This document shows, one piece after another, positions 35,407 to 44,278 of a stretch of 64,000 bases of DNA. The first letter of the stretch is position 1. Every line of letters starts with the position of its first letter. Origin of the DNA: Zongyangia hominis (GTDB lineage: Bacteria; Bacillota; Clostridia; Oscillospirales; Ruminococcaceae); contig NZ_JACRTC010000001.1 of NCBI RefSeq assembly GCF_014385095.1, positions 248,001 through 312,000 on the forward strand, written 5' to 3'. The position numbers and the translations under genes were made by a program. The notes under the pieces were generated by a model that worked only from the letters and a program-made list of their open reading frames with translations, was not told the DNA's origin and did not search any database.

Positions 35407-35493
35407 GCGCAAAGGGGCGGAGCGCGAAAAGCGCGGGAGCCCAGCGCATTCATGATATGGTGAAGCCATAGCAGTTTTTATGCTGCGACAATA

Positions 35494-35530
35494 AAAAAGC
35501 AGCGTTTTTCATCACGCTGCTTTTATTTTA
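35494..35530. terminator. Terminator between PBP and the YtvI-like gene
   Basis: AAAAGCAGCG and CGCTGCTTTT pair around a 9-10 base loop, with T on the right and A on the left, so it can serve both directions, mainly the leftward gene ending at 35563. Confidence 0.85.
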
Positions 35531-35562
35531 TGCAGTTTTTCATGGAAGGGTGAGCCCCCAAG

Positions 35563-36639
35563 CTAGTGCTGATAGAGCTTGAGGTGTTCCTTGTCGCACA
35601 GCCATTTGAGGAGGATGGCCAGGATAGGCATGAGGATCATTCCCAACACCCCCATGGTCTTGAGACCGAAATAGATGGCCACCAGGGAGAGGACCGGATG
35701 CAGGCCGATCTGGTCGCCGACGATTTTGGGCTCGATGATATTGCGGATGACGGTGACGATGAGATAGATGACCGAGAGCCCCAGAGCCAGCTGATAGTCC
35801 TGCCGGATGAGCTCCACGATGATCCAGGGCACCATGATGCCCCCGGTGCCGATGACGGGCAAAAGGTCCAGCAGGGCGATGAGGGCCGCCAGAGGAATGG
35901 CGTAGTCTAAACGGATGATGAGAAAGCCCACCGAGAGCTCGGCAAAAGTGATAAACATGAGGATAAGATAGGCCTTGATCATTTTGAGCACCGTGTGGAC
36001 AAGAAAGTCTTTGATGTCGAAGAGCAAGGTGCGGTGGCGCTCGGGAATCTGCCGTGCCAGGAAGCTGACGATGTTTAAATAGTCCATGCTGATAAAGAAG
36101 GTGGCGACGATGGAGAAACCCAGGGTCACCAGCATGGAGGGCACATCCTTGACGATTTCGGTGATGGTGGCCGCGGCGGAGGCGGAAAGGCTCAGGATGA
36201 TGGACTCAAAACTCTCGGAGATGGCGGTGAGCAGGCGTAAGGTGGCGTCGGCGGCGGAGGGGAAGAGCTTTGCCATTCCGTTTAAGAGCAGGTCGCTGAT
36301 TTTGCCTACCGCCGGCCCCAGGCTGGAGGAGTATATTTCCGGGAACTGAGCGAAAAGATCGCCGGCTTCCACCAGCAGACGGGTGCCGGCAAACCAGAGC
36401 AGGACGCCAAGCAGGGAGAAGACGAGCAGGATGGAGAGGATGGCGCAGAACTTTTTGGGAAAGGGGAGACGCTTACTGAGAAACTCGATGACGGGCTTTA
36501 AACAGAAGGCGATGAGCAGTCCGATTATGAAGGGAAGAAACCATACAAAGACGTAGTTGACACAAAAATAGATCACCACAAAAACAGTGATGAAGAAAAG
36601 GGTGTTGATGATAAAATTGACGCGGCTTTGATGATCCAA
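35563..36639 (-). CDS. AI-2E family transporter, sporulation protein YtvI-like
   Basis: 358 residues with about eight membrane segments and the AI-2E permease signature LPVIGTGGIMVPW in the C-terminal half. Clostridial members of this size group with YtvI, a sporulation membrane protein. The best start is TTG at 36639: GGAG lies eight bases upstream, whereas the upstream ATG at 36669 has none. The N-terminus then reads MDHQSRVNFIINTLFF. Confidence 0.85.
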   Translation of the reverse strand: MDHQSRVNFIINTLFFITVFVVIYFCVNYVFVWFLPFIIGLLIAFCLKPVIEFLSKRLPFPKKFCAILSILLVFSLLGVLLWFAGTRLLVEAGDLFAQFPEIYSSSLGPAVGKISDLLLNGMAKLFPSAADATLRLLTAISESFESIILSLSASAAATITEIVKDVPSMLVTLGFSIVATFFISMDYLNIVSFLARQIPERHRTLLFDIKDFLVHTVLKMIKAYLILMFITFAELSVGFLIIRLDYAIPLAALIALLDLLPVIGTGGIMVPWIIVELIRQDYQLALGLSVIYLIVTVIRNIIEPKIVGDQIGLHPVLSLVAIYFGLKTMGVLGMILMPILAILLKWLCDKEHLKLYQH

Positions 36640-37004
36640 AAACGTCACTCCAAACGGCGGCCTTCGCAAAGATCATGCGAAAGACGGAAATTCTCTGGGA
36701 AAGAAATACATAGAAATGATATTATTGTAACCAGTCGCCGGGGGAAGATGCGCCAAACGGGAAGCTTGTTTTCCTGAGAAAGACAGAAAATCAGGAAGCA
36801 CTTATTCCCAAAGACAGAATTTTTTCTCCAGTCGGGTCTCACTTTCCTGTGAAAATTAGACAAGGGAAAGACGATATGTTTTAAGAAACTATTGAAATCA
36901 TTCATCAACGTGAGAAAATGGAAGAATAAAGAAGGAGGGGAAAGGTAATCCAGAAAATTTTAGTTTATTCGGCAATAAACCGAACATTTTGTGGATATTT
37001 GCCC
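36640..37004. other. Intergenic region, no gene seen
   Basis: AT-richer than the surroundings. It contains an inverted repeat TTCCTGA/TCAGGAA (near 36768-36797) and a short one, TTTATT/AATAAA (near 36964-36980), upstream of the promoter of the threonine genes. The open frames lack ribosome sites. Confidence 0.4.
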
Positions 37005-37033
37005 TTGTGAAAAGTCTGCCAACCGTGTATAGT
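37005..37033 (+). promoter_or_regulatory. Promoter of the ACT-hom-thrB-lysC operon
   Basis: TTGTGA (37005-37010), a 17-base spacer and TATAGT (37028-37033). Confidence 0.65.
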
Positions 37034-37074
37034 GTATTTATTCGCGAAACAGGCGTATTTGGGAGGTGGACTTT

Positions 37075-37518
37075 TTGGATCATACTACGCAGTATCTTTT
37101 GGTGGATACCAAAGTTCTGCCGGAGATCTTTTCTAAGGTGGTAGAGGCCAAACATCTGCTGGCCTCGGGTAAAGCGAAAAATTCCTCGGAGGCCGCCCGG
37201 ATGATGGGCATTTCCCGCAGCGCCTTCTATAAATATAAAGACAGCGTATATCCATATACCAGCAATGTTTCAGAAAATATCATCACCATCTACGCGGCGC
37301 TGCTCGATGAACCCGGAGTCCTCTCCCGGTTTTTGAGCGAGCTGTACCAGGTGGGCGCCAATGTACTGACGATCAATCAAAACATTCCGGTGGACTCTGT
37401 CGCGCCGGTTTCCATCTCTGTGAGCCTGGAAGGGCTGACCATCAGCCGGGAGGAGCTCTTTCAGAACCTCAGGCAGGTGGAAGGCGTGGCCGAGGTCCGC
37501 AGGGTATCGGGTCAATAA
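37075..37518 (+). CDS. ACT domain protein, PheB/UPF0735 type
   Basis: 147 residues from the TTG at 37075, which has GGGAGG eight bases upstream; the GTG at 37066 overlaps that site. An N-terminal helix-turn-helix-like part (KNSSEAARMMGISRSAFYKYKDSVYPY) is followed by a C-terminal ACT domain (ITIYAALLDEPGVLSRFLSELYQVGANVLTI). ACT domains bind amino acids, so it may sense a product of the downstream pathway. It is the first gene of the homoserine/threonine operon. Confidence 0.88.
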   Translation: MDHTTQYLLVDTKVLPEIFSKVVEAKHLLASGKAKNSSEAARMMGISRSAFYKYKDSVYPYTSNVSENIITIYAALLDEPGVLSRFLSELYQVGANVLTINQNIPVDSVAPVSISVSLEGLTISREELFQNLRQVEGVAEVRRVSGQ

Positions 37519-37539
37519 AAGAAAGATGAGGTGCCAGTT

Positions 37540-38781
37540 ATGTTCCAGATTGCGTTGATGGGCCACGGTGTGGTCGGTTCCGGTGTGGCGGAGGTTTTCT
37601 ATAAAAACCGCAAGAGCATCGAAAAAAGAGCGGGGCAGGAAATGGAGATCAAGTACATCTTGGACCTCCGGGATTTCCCGGGCCTTGCGTACAGCGACAA
37701 ATTTATCAAGGATTTTGAGACCATTGTGAACGATGACGAGGTCAAGGTGGTAGCGGAGGTCATGGGCGGCCTGCACCCGGCGTTTGAATTTGTCAAGCGC
37801 TGCCTGGAAGCGGGCAAGAGCGTGGTGACTTCCAACAAGGAGCTGGTGGCCGCCAAAGGCGCGGAGCTGTTGGCCATCGCCAAGGCGAAAAACGTCAACT
37901 TCCTCTTTGAAGCCAGTGTCGGCGGCGGTATCCCCATCATCCGGCCCCTCCACCAGTGCCTGGCCGCCAATGAGATCGACGAGATCGCCGGCATCCTCAA
38001 CGGCACCACCAACTTTATCCTGACCAAGATGATTAGAGAGGGCATGGCCTTCTCCGACGCGCTGAAGCTGGCTCAGGAGCTGGGCTACGCCGAAAAGGAT
38101 CCCACAGCCGACGTGGAGGGCATCGACGCCTGCCGCAAGATCTGCATCCTGGCGTCCATCGCCTTTGGAAAGCACATCTATCCCGAGCATGTGTACACTG
38201 AGGGCATCTCTAAGATCACCCTGGAGGACGTGTCCTACGCCGAGGCATGGGGCGGCGTCATTAAACTCATCGGCCGGGCCAAGCGGGACGAGAACGGCAA
38301 GGTGACCATCATGGTCAGCCCCGCCTTTGTCTCCGGGGAAAGCCAGCTCGCCAGCGTCAGCGACGTCTTCAACGGCATCCTGGTCCGGGGCGACGCCACC
38401 GGCGACGTGGTCTTCTACGGCAAGGGCGCCGGAAAGCTGCCCACCGCCTCCGCAGTTGTGGCCGACGTCATCGACTGCGTCAAGAACTGGGGCATCTTCA
38501 AAGCGCCGTTCTGGGTGGCGGAAGAGGACGACGCGGTCCTCGATTACAAGGACACCGAGATCGCCTTCTATCTGCGGGTGCGGTGCGACGAAGCCGACAA
38601 GGCGCTAAACAAAGCGAAGGAGCTCTTCGGCGAAGTTACCCCGCTGCGCGTGCCGTCGCTCACCGGCGAGGTGGGATTTGTCACCGGTATCATCGGGGAG
38701 GAGCAGGCGCAGAAGGCTGCTAAAGCCATGGAAAGCGCGGGCTATCCGGTCCTCGGCAAGGTGCGGGTGCTCGATTACTAA
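37540..38781 (+). CDS. hom: Homoserine dehydrogenase
   Basis: 413 residues from the ATG at 37540 (ribosome site GATGAGGTG). It reduces aspartate semialdehyde to homoserine. The N-terminal nucleotide-binding turn MGHGVVGSGV, NGTTNFILTKM and the signature AQELGYAEKDPTADVEGIDA mark the catalytic domain. A C-terminal ACT domain (about 335-413) gives feedback control, usually by threonine. Confidence 0.96.
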   Translation: MFQIALMGHGVVGSGVAEVFYKNRKSIEKRAGQEMEIKYILDLRDFPGLAYSDKFIKDFETIVNDDEVKVVAEVMGGLHPAFEFVKRCLEAGKSVVTSNKELVAAKGAELLAIAKAKNVNFLFEASVGGGIPIIRPLHQCLAANEIDEIAGILNGTTNFILTKMIREGMAFSDALKLAQELGYAEKDPTADVEGIDACRKICILASIAFGKHIYPEHVYTEGISKITLEDVSYAEAWGGVIKLIGRAKRDENGKVTIMVSPAFVSGESQLASVSDVFNGILVRGDATGDVVFYGKGAGKLPTASAVVADVIDCVKNWGIFKAPFWVAEEDDAVLDYKDTEIAFYLRVRCDEADKALNKAKELFGEVTPLRVPSLTGEVGFVTGIIGEEQAQKAAKAMESAGYPVLGKVRVLDY

Positions 38782-38840
38782 GGCAGAACTTATGAGGGGA
38801 AGACAGAGAATCCAACACGAGATAAAAGCAGGTGAACCGA

Positions 38841-39734
38841 TTGATACAAGTCAGAATACCAGCCACCAGCGCGAACATCGGCTCTGGTTTTGACAGCTTG
38901 GGGCTGGCGCTGAACCTATACAATTACATTTATATGGAGCAGATCGACGGGATAGAGATAAAATCCAGAGATCACACCCAGGTCCCCACGGGGGAAAACA
39001 ATTTAATCTACAAAACCGCCAAGCATTTGTTTGAAATCTGCGGAAAACCCTTTACCGGGCTTCACATTGAGCAAGAAAACAACATACCTATGACAAGAGG
39101 GCTCGGCTCGAGCTCCGCGTGCATCGTGGGAGGACTTTTCGGCGCCAATACGTTGATGGGCAATCCCTTGAGCCGGGAGGAGCTGGTCAATTTTGCCGCG
39201 GTGATGGAGGGCCATCCCGACAACTCCACCCCAGCCATTCTGGGGGGATTGGTCACCGCTGTCATCGACGACGGCAAGGTCTACTGCGTCAAGCAGGAAA
39301 TTACCGAAAAGCTGCGCTTTTTTACCTTTATTCCCGACTTTGAGATGAGCACCGAGATGGCCCGGGCGGCCTTGCCCAAGGTCATCGACCACCGGGACGG
39401 CGTCTTCAACCTTTCCCGAGCGGCCCTGATGTCGGTCTCCCTTTACAGCGGCAATTTCCAGAACCTGAAGATCGCGGCCCAGGATAAGCTCCACCAGCCC
39501 TACCGGTTGGGACTCATCCAGGATGGAGACAAGGTCTTTGACCTGGCCTACGAGCTGGGTGCCTACGCCGCCTATATCAGCGGCGCCGGTTCGACGCTGA
39601 TGGCCATTGTGGATGAGGCGCAGGCGGACACATTTGAAAAAGAGGCCCGGGCGGCGCTCGACCGGATGGGACACGCGAGCTGGGAGTTAAAAAAGCTGAT
39701 GATCGACAACCTGGGTACACAGGTTTCAGTGTAA
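38841..39734 (+). CDS. thrB: Homoserine kinase
   Basis: 297 residues. It phosphorylates homoserine for threonine synthesis. The GHMP-kinase motifs are IPATSANIGSGFDSLGLAL at the start, the ATP loop PMTRGLGSSSACIVGG and the C-terminal SGAGSTLMA. TTG at 38841 is chosen because AGGTGA lies six bases upstream and the N-terminus then matches the family (MIQVRIPATS). A GTG at 38832 is the alternative. No thrC occurs in the window. Confidence 0.95.
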   Translation: MIQVRIPATSANIGSGFDSLGLALNLYNYIYMEQIDGIEIKSRDHTQVPTGENNLIYKTAKHLFEICGKPFTGLHIEQENNIPMTRGLGSSSACIVGGLFGANTLMGNPLSREELVNFAAVMEGHPDNSTPAILGGLVTAVIDDGKVYCVKQEITEKLRFFTFIPDFEMSTEMARAALPKVIDHRDGVFNLSRAALMSVSLYSGNFQNLKIAAQDKLHQPYRLGLIQDGDKVFDLAYELGAYAAYISGAGSTLMAIVDEAQADTFEKEARAALDRMGHASWELKKLMIDNLGTQVSV

Positions 39735-39751
39735 TTGATGGAGGGAATGCA

Positions 39752-40960
39752 ATGAGTCTGATTGTACAAAAATTCGGCGGCAGCTCGGTTGCCAATGCCG
39801 AAAGGGTCTTCAATGTGGCCAGAATTGTGACGGACACCTATCAAAAGGGAAACAACGTCATCGTCGTCGTCTCCGCTCAGGGCGACACCACCGACGATCT
39901 GATTGAGAAAGCCAAGGAAATTAACGAAAACGCGTCCACGCGGGAGATGGATATGCTACTGGCGTGCGGCGAGCAGATTTCCATTTCGCTGCTGGCCATG
40001 GCCATCGAGAAGATCGGCTGTCCGGTAGTCTCCCTGACCGGCTGGCAGGCGGGCTTCGTCACCGACTCCAACCACGGCATGGCCCGCATCCGCCGCATCA
40101 ACAAGGAGCGGATTGAAAACGAGTTCGCCAAGAAAAACATCGTCATTGTGGCGGGTTTCCAGGGGCTCAACCGGTACGATGATATCACCACCCTGGGCCG
40201 GGGCGGCTCGGACACCAGCGCCGTGGCGTTGGCCGCGGCCATGCACGCGGACCTGTGCCAGATCTACACCGACGTGGATGGCGTTTATACCGCCGACCCG
40301 CGGATCGTCAAGCACGCCCAGAAGCTGACGGAAATCTCCTTTGACGAGATGCTGGAGCTGGCCTCTTTAGGCGCACAGGTGCTCCACAACCGCTCGGTGG
40401 AAATGGCGAAAAAGTACAATGTGAATTTAGAGGTCCGTTCCAGCCTTGTGAAAAAACCGGGAACGATTGTGAAGGAGGTTGTCAGTGTGGAAAAGATGTT
40501 GATCAGAGGGGTAGCGAGGGACAACGATGTGGCCCGCATTTCGGTGGTGGGACTGCCGGATAAGCCGGGTATCGCGTTTAAGGTGTTCTCCCTGCTGGCC
40601 GGAAAGAAGATCAATGTGGACATCATCCTCCAGTCCATCGGCCGCCATGGCACCAAGGATATCAGCTTTACCACCTCTCGTTCCCACAAGCAGGCCGCCC
40701 TTGACACCCTGCACGAGCATATGCAGAGTATCGGCGCCGAGGACATCATCTGCGAGGAGAACATCTCCAAAATCTCCCTAGTGGGCGCCGGCATGCAGTC
40801 GAACCCCGGCGTGGCCTCCAAGATGTTCGAGGCGCTGGGAGAGGCGAACATCAATATCCAGATGATTTCCACCAGCGAAATTAAAATTTCCATCCTCATC
40901 GATATCAACGATTCGGAGAAGGCCTTGAACGTCATCCACGACGCCTTTATCCACGACTAA
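39752..40960 (+). CDS. lysC: Aspartate kinase
   Basis: 402 residues, monofunctional. KFGGSSVAN at the start and GRGGSDTSAVALAAA near 150 are the kinase motifs, and the second half carries two ACT domains (from about 265). It makes aspartyl phosphate, the first step towards lysine, threonine and methionine. GGAGG precedes the ATG. It is the last gene of the operon, with a terminator 20 bases on. Confidence 0.96.
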   Translation: MSLIVQKFGGSSVANAERVFNVARIVTDTYQKGNNVIVVVSAQGDTTDDLIEKAKEINENASTREMDMLLACGEQISISLLAMAIEKIGCPVVSLTGWQAGFVTDSNHGMARIRRINKERIENEFAKKNIVIVAGFQGLNRYDDITTLGRGGSDTSAVALAAAMHADLCQIYTDVDGVYTADPRIVKHAQKLTEISFDEMLELASLGAQVLHNRSVEMAKKYNVNLEVRSSLVKKPGTIVKEVVSVEKMLIRGVARDNDVARISVVGLPDKPGIAFKVFSLLAGKKINVDIILQSIGRHGTKDISFTTSRSHKQAALDTLHEHMQSIGAEDIICEENISKISLVGAGMQSNPGVASKMFEALGEANINIQMISTSEIKISILIDINDSEKALNVIHDAFIHD

Positions 40961-40980
40961 TCAATTTAACTACATAAGCA

Positions 40981-41014
40981 CAGGGGCGCTCTAAAAAGCG
41001 CCCCTGTTTTTTTG
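40981..41014 (+). terminator. Terminator after lysC
   Basis: CAGGGGCGCT pairs with AGCGCCCCTG around CTAAAA and is followed by seven T. Confidence 0.93.
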
Positions 41015-41155
41015 GCCCTGGGAACGGGGGCGACAGCACTGATTTTTTGTGATTTTTCTCCGTCAAAAAAGAAAGGTGGACTTGTTTCTCTTTGGCGTTA
41101 AAGCTGGCAATTTCCACAAAAATATCGGGATGTCTTTTACTTTTTATAAACATCA

Positions 41156-41184
41156 TTGCATTACATTTCGCTGGGATATATAAT
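41156..41184 (+). promoter_or_regulatory. Promoter of the kinase cluster
   Basis: TTGCAT (41156-41161), a 17-base spacer and TATAAT (41179-41184). Confidence 0.55.
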
Positions 41185-41224
41185 ATGAGCAGGATTCGCA
41201 TCATACAACTAAGGGGGTATATCC

Positions 41225-42733
41225 ATGGCATTGGCGGGACTCGATATAGGAACAAGCGGCTGTAAATTTTCGATCATGGACGAGGCTGGTCAAATTTTCG
41301 GCACGGCGTATCATCCGTATGAGGCTGTGCGGGAAGGCGGATGCCATGAGCTGGACGGGAATGTCCTGTGGGAAGCGGCGCAGTGGGTCATCAAGGAGGC
41401 CGCCTCCCAGTGCCCCGGCGTGCTGGTGGAAGCCTTCGCAGTGAGCACCTTGGGGGAAAGCGCGTTCCCCTTTGATAAAGATGAAAACATCATTGGCCGC
41501 GGCGCCTTGGTCACCGACACGCGGGGGATGAAGGAGTGCGGCGAAATCTCTGAAAAGTTGGGCGGGCCCGAACGGATGGTGGAGATGACCAGCATGGTGC
41601 CCCGCTGTACCGTGACCATCGGCAAGGTGCTGTGGATCAAACGCCACACCGACATCTATGAGCGGGCCACCAAGTTCCTTCTCACCGAGGACATGATGAT
41701 CTACCTGCTCACCGGCAAGCGGGGGATGAGCTATTCCACGGCGGCGAGGACCATGGCCTTTGATAACCGCACCAAACAGTGGTCCAAAGAGGTGTTCGAC
41801 GCCGCGGGCATCGACATGAACCTCTTTTCTCCGGTCTACCCCAGCGGCACCGTCATCGGCACGGTCAAGCCGGAGCTGGCCAAAGAGTTGGGCCTTTCCC
41901 CCGAAACGAAAGTCTGCACCGGTGGCATGGACCAGGCCTGCTGCGCCATCGGCTCCGGCCTCTTTAAGCCCGGCATCTGCCTGGACGTCACCGGGACCTG
42001 TCAGTGCAATGTGGTCTATACCGAGAAGTTCATGGACCCGCGGCCTGTGGTGGAAAATGTCTTTAACGTCATCCCCGACGCCCTGGACGGCGGCCACTAT
42101 ATCTTTGACGGCGCTCCCTCGGGCGGCGTGCTGCTCCAGTGGTTCCGGGATAACCTGGATAAGTTCGACAAACAGCTGGCCAAGGACCAGCAGACGGATT
42201 TCTATAAGATGATGGACGCCAAGGTGAAGGAGGGCCCCTCAGGCCTGCTTATCACCCCCGATTTTTCCGGCATGCTCCGCCCGGACCGGACCGACCGGCA
42301 GGCGGTCTTCCTGGGCGTCTCGTTAGAGACAAAACCCGTCGACATCTACAGGGGGCTCATGGAGGGCCTGGCCTTCCGCCAGCGGATGATGTTCGAGGTC
42401 TTTGAGGAAAATGGCGTGCCCATCAACGAGGTCCACGCCACCGGCGGCGGTTCCAAGAGCCCGGTTTGGATGCAGCTCAAGGCGGACATCACCGGGCGCA
42501 AGTACACCTCCATCAAGACAAGCGAGGCGGGAACGGTGGGCTGCGCGCTCTTAGCGGGCCTTGCCCTGGGCAAATTCCCCAGTCTGCGGGAGGGGGCCAA
42601 AAACTTTGTGCGCCTGGGCAAGACCTATACCCCCAACCCCGAGATGCAGGCGGCCTACGAGAAATACTACCAGCGTTTCCGCAAGATCGGTCCCATGGTG
42701 GACGAAATTTTGCGGGACGAGATTGACAAATAG
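41225..42733 (+). CDS. FGGY carbohydrate kinase, paralogue 1
   Basis: 502 residues. FGGY kinases phosphorylate ketoses or polyols with ATP. LDIGTSGCKF (6-15) is the phosphate-binding loop, TGGMDQACCAIGSG holds the putative catalytic base D236, and ATGGGSKSPVWMQLKADITG is the second ATP motif. The closest-looking types are xylulokinase or lyxose/xylulose kinase-like, but the substrate cannot be read from sequence. In this copy the catalytic region has Met (GGMDQ) where the two paralogues have His (GGHDQ). AGGGGG precedes the ATG. It is the first of three tandem paralogues, 25 bases before the next. Confidence 0.9.
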   Translation: MALAGLDIGTSGCKFSIMDEAGQIFGTAYHPYEAVREGGCHELDGNVLWEAAQWVIKEAASQCPGVLVEAFAVSTLGESAFPFDKDENIIGRGALVTDTRGMKECGEISEKLGGPERMVEMTSMVPRCTVTIGKVLWIKRHTDIYERATKFLLTEDMMIYLLTGKRGMSYSTAARTMAFDNRTKQWSKEVFDAAGIDMNLFSPVYPSGTVIGTVKPELAKELGLSPETKVCTGGMDQACCAIGSGLFKPGICLDVTGTCQCNVVYTEKFMDPRPVVENVFNVIPDALDGGHYIFDGAPSGGVLLQWFRDNLDKFDKQLAKDQQTDFYKMMDAKVKEGPSGLLITPDFSGMLRPDRTDRQAVFLGVSLETKPVDIYRGLMEGLAFRQRMMFEVFEENGVPINEVHATGGGSKSPVWMQLKADITGRKYTSIKTSEAGTVGCALLAGLALGKFPSLREGAKNFVRLGKTYTPNPEMQAAYEKYYQRFRKIGPMVDEILRDEIDK

Positions 42734-42758
42734 AGCACAAAAAAGGAGGACGATTCCC

Positions 42759-44252
42759 ATGGCATTAGCGGGACTCGATATCGGCACCAGCGGCTGCAAA
42801 TTTACCATCCTCGACGAGGAGAGCAATGTATTGGGCAAGGACTACTGCGCCTATGAGGCCAAGCGGGAGGGCGGCTTTCACGAGCTCGACTGCAACGACA
42901 TCTGGGCGGCGGTCAAACAGGTCATCCGAAACGCCACGGCCCAGTGCCCTGAAGAAACGGTGGAGGCCTTCGCCGTCACCACCCTGGGGGAGACGGTGGC
43001 GCTGTTAGACAAAGAGGATAAAGTGCTGGGCGGCGGCATACTCTATACCGACAGCCGCGGCCAGGAGGAATGTCTGGAACTGGTGCGGCGGATGGGCGGG
43101 GAGCGCAGGCTCACCGAGATTACCGGCACCGTGCCCCGGGCTATGTACACCTTATGTAAGCTGATGTGGGTGAAAAAGCACAGCGACATGGTGGAAAAAG
43201 CGGACAAAATCCTCTTGATGGAGGACTTTGCCACCTATATGCTCACCGGGAACCGCCTTGTGGCCTATTCCTCGGCCATGCGCACCCTGGGGCTGGACGT
43301 ACATACCATGACCTGGTCCGACGAGGTGATGGCGGCGGCCGGGGTTGATCCCGGCAAGTTTTCCACCCCGGTTCCCGCGGGCACCATCGTGGGAAAGGTC
43401 AAGCCAGAGCTAGCGAAAGAGCTGGGTCTCTCCCCCGACACGGTGGTCTGCACCGGCGGCCACGACCAGTGCTGCTGCGCGCTGGGGGCCGGTGTGGTGG
43501 AAGACCACGTCTGCATGGAGGGCACCGGCACCACCCAGAACAGCACCTTCTTTTCCAGTGAGCGGCTGCCCATGGACTTCATGATCAAGAATTATTTCAG
43601 CTTTGTTCCCGACGCCCTGCCTGACGCCCAGCTCTACTTCTGGGGCATCGGCGCGGGCGGCGCCATGCTGCAGTGGTTCCGCGACAACCTGGGTCGGATG
43701 GAGAAAGAGGTCGCAAAGGAGCAGGGGAAAGACGTCTATCAGATGCTCGACGCCATGGTGAAGGAGGAGCCCACGGGTCTGCTCATCACCCCCTATTTTG
43801 CCGACACCGGCGCCATGGAGGGGCCGGGCCAGCGGGCGTCCTTCTGGGGCATGTCCCTGGAAACCAAGCCCATCGACATCTATAAGGCCCTGATGGAGGG
43901 CCTTGCCTTTGAAATCCGGCAGTTTTTCGAGCTGCTCGAGAGCGCCGGCATCGACATCCGCCACGTCCACGCGTCGGGCGGCGGCGCCAAAAGCCGGGTC
44001 TGGCTGCAGATCAAGGCGGATGTGACGGGGCGCAAGTTCCAGGCGCTTAAAAACAGCGAGACAGGGACGGTGGCTTGCGTCATGCTTTCCAGCGTGGCAT
44101 TGGGCAAGCACAAGGATCTCAAGGAAGCGGCGAAAAACTATGTCAAGCTCGGCCATGTCTACGAGCCTGACCCCCGCCGCCACGCCATCTACGACGGGCT
44201 CTATGAAAAATACAAGAGAATCAGCGGCGTCGTGGACACCATCATGAAATAA
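42759..44252 (+). CDS. FGGY carbohydrate kinase, paralogue 2
   Basis: 497 residues from the ATG at 42759 (AAAGGAGG upstream); the open frame starting earlier lies in the previous gene. It shares the N-terminus LDIGTSGCKFTI, GGHDQCCCALGAG with D236 in the same register as paralogue 1, and ASGGGAKSRVWLQIKADVTG. It differs from the others in the region around 245-300 (EGTGTTQNSTFFSSERLPMDF), which suggests a different sugar or partner. It lies between paralogues 1 and 3 and is co-transcribed with them. Confidence 0.9.
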   Translation: MALAGLDIGTSGCKFTILDEESNVLGKDYCAYEAKREGGFHELDCNDIWAAVKQVIRNATAQCPEETVEAFAVTTLGETVALLDKEDKVLGGGILYTDSRGQEECLELVRRMGGERRLTEITGTVPRAMYTLCKLMWVKKHSDMVEKADKILLMEDFATYMLTGNRLVAYSSAMRTLGLDVHTMTWSDEVMAAAGVDPGKFSTPVPAGTIVGKVKPELAKELGLSPDTVVCTGGHDQCCCALGAGVVEDHVCMEGTGTTQNSTFFSSERLPMDFMIKNYFSFVPDALPDAQLYFWGIGAGGAMLQWFRDNLGRMEKEVAKEQGKDVYQMLDAMVKEEPTGLLITPYFADTGAMEGPGQRASFWGMSLETKPIDIYKALMEGLAFEIRQFFELLESAGIDIRHVHASGGGAKSRVWLQIKADVTGRKFQALKNSETGTVACVMLSSVALGKHKDLKEAAKNYVKLGHVYEPDPRRHAIYDGLYEKYKRISGVVDTIMK

Positions 44253-44278
44253 AGGGAGAAGAAAGGCGGAATATCGAG

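Larger units (their letters stand above)
35285..35472. repeat. 94-base head-to-tail tandem duplication containing terminators
   Basis: Copy 1 (35285-35378) and copy 2 (35379-35472) align without gaps and differ at only about eight positions. Each unit holds an intrinsic terminator (AATAGCCGC-GAAA-GCGGCTATT plus eight T in all), then GCGCAAAGGGGCGGAGCGCG, then a second hairpin GATATGG/CCATATC closing a GAA-containing loop. In copy 2 that second stem has one mismatch. The layout resembles the repeat at 26467-26645. Confidence 0.9.

Noticed and set aside
35285..35472. Possible insertion sequence or MITE
   Set aside because: No terminal inverted repeats bounding the unit, no target-site duplication and no transposase. 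It is listed as a tandem repeat instead.
36645..36908. Leftward 87-codon open frame before the YtvI-like gene
   Set aside because: No domain, and it would run through that gene's ribosome site. The TTG start at 36639 explains the region better.
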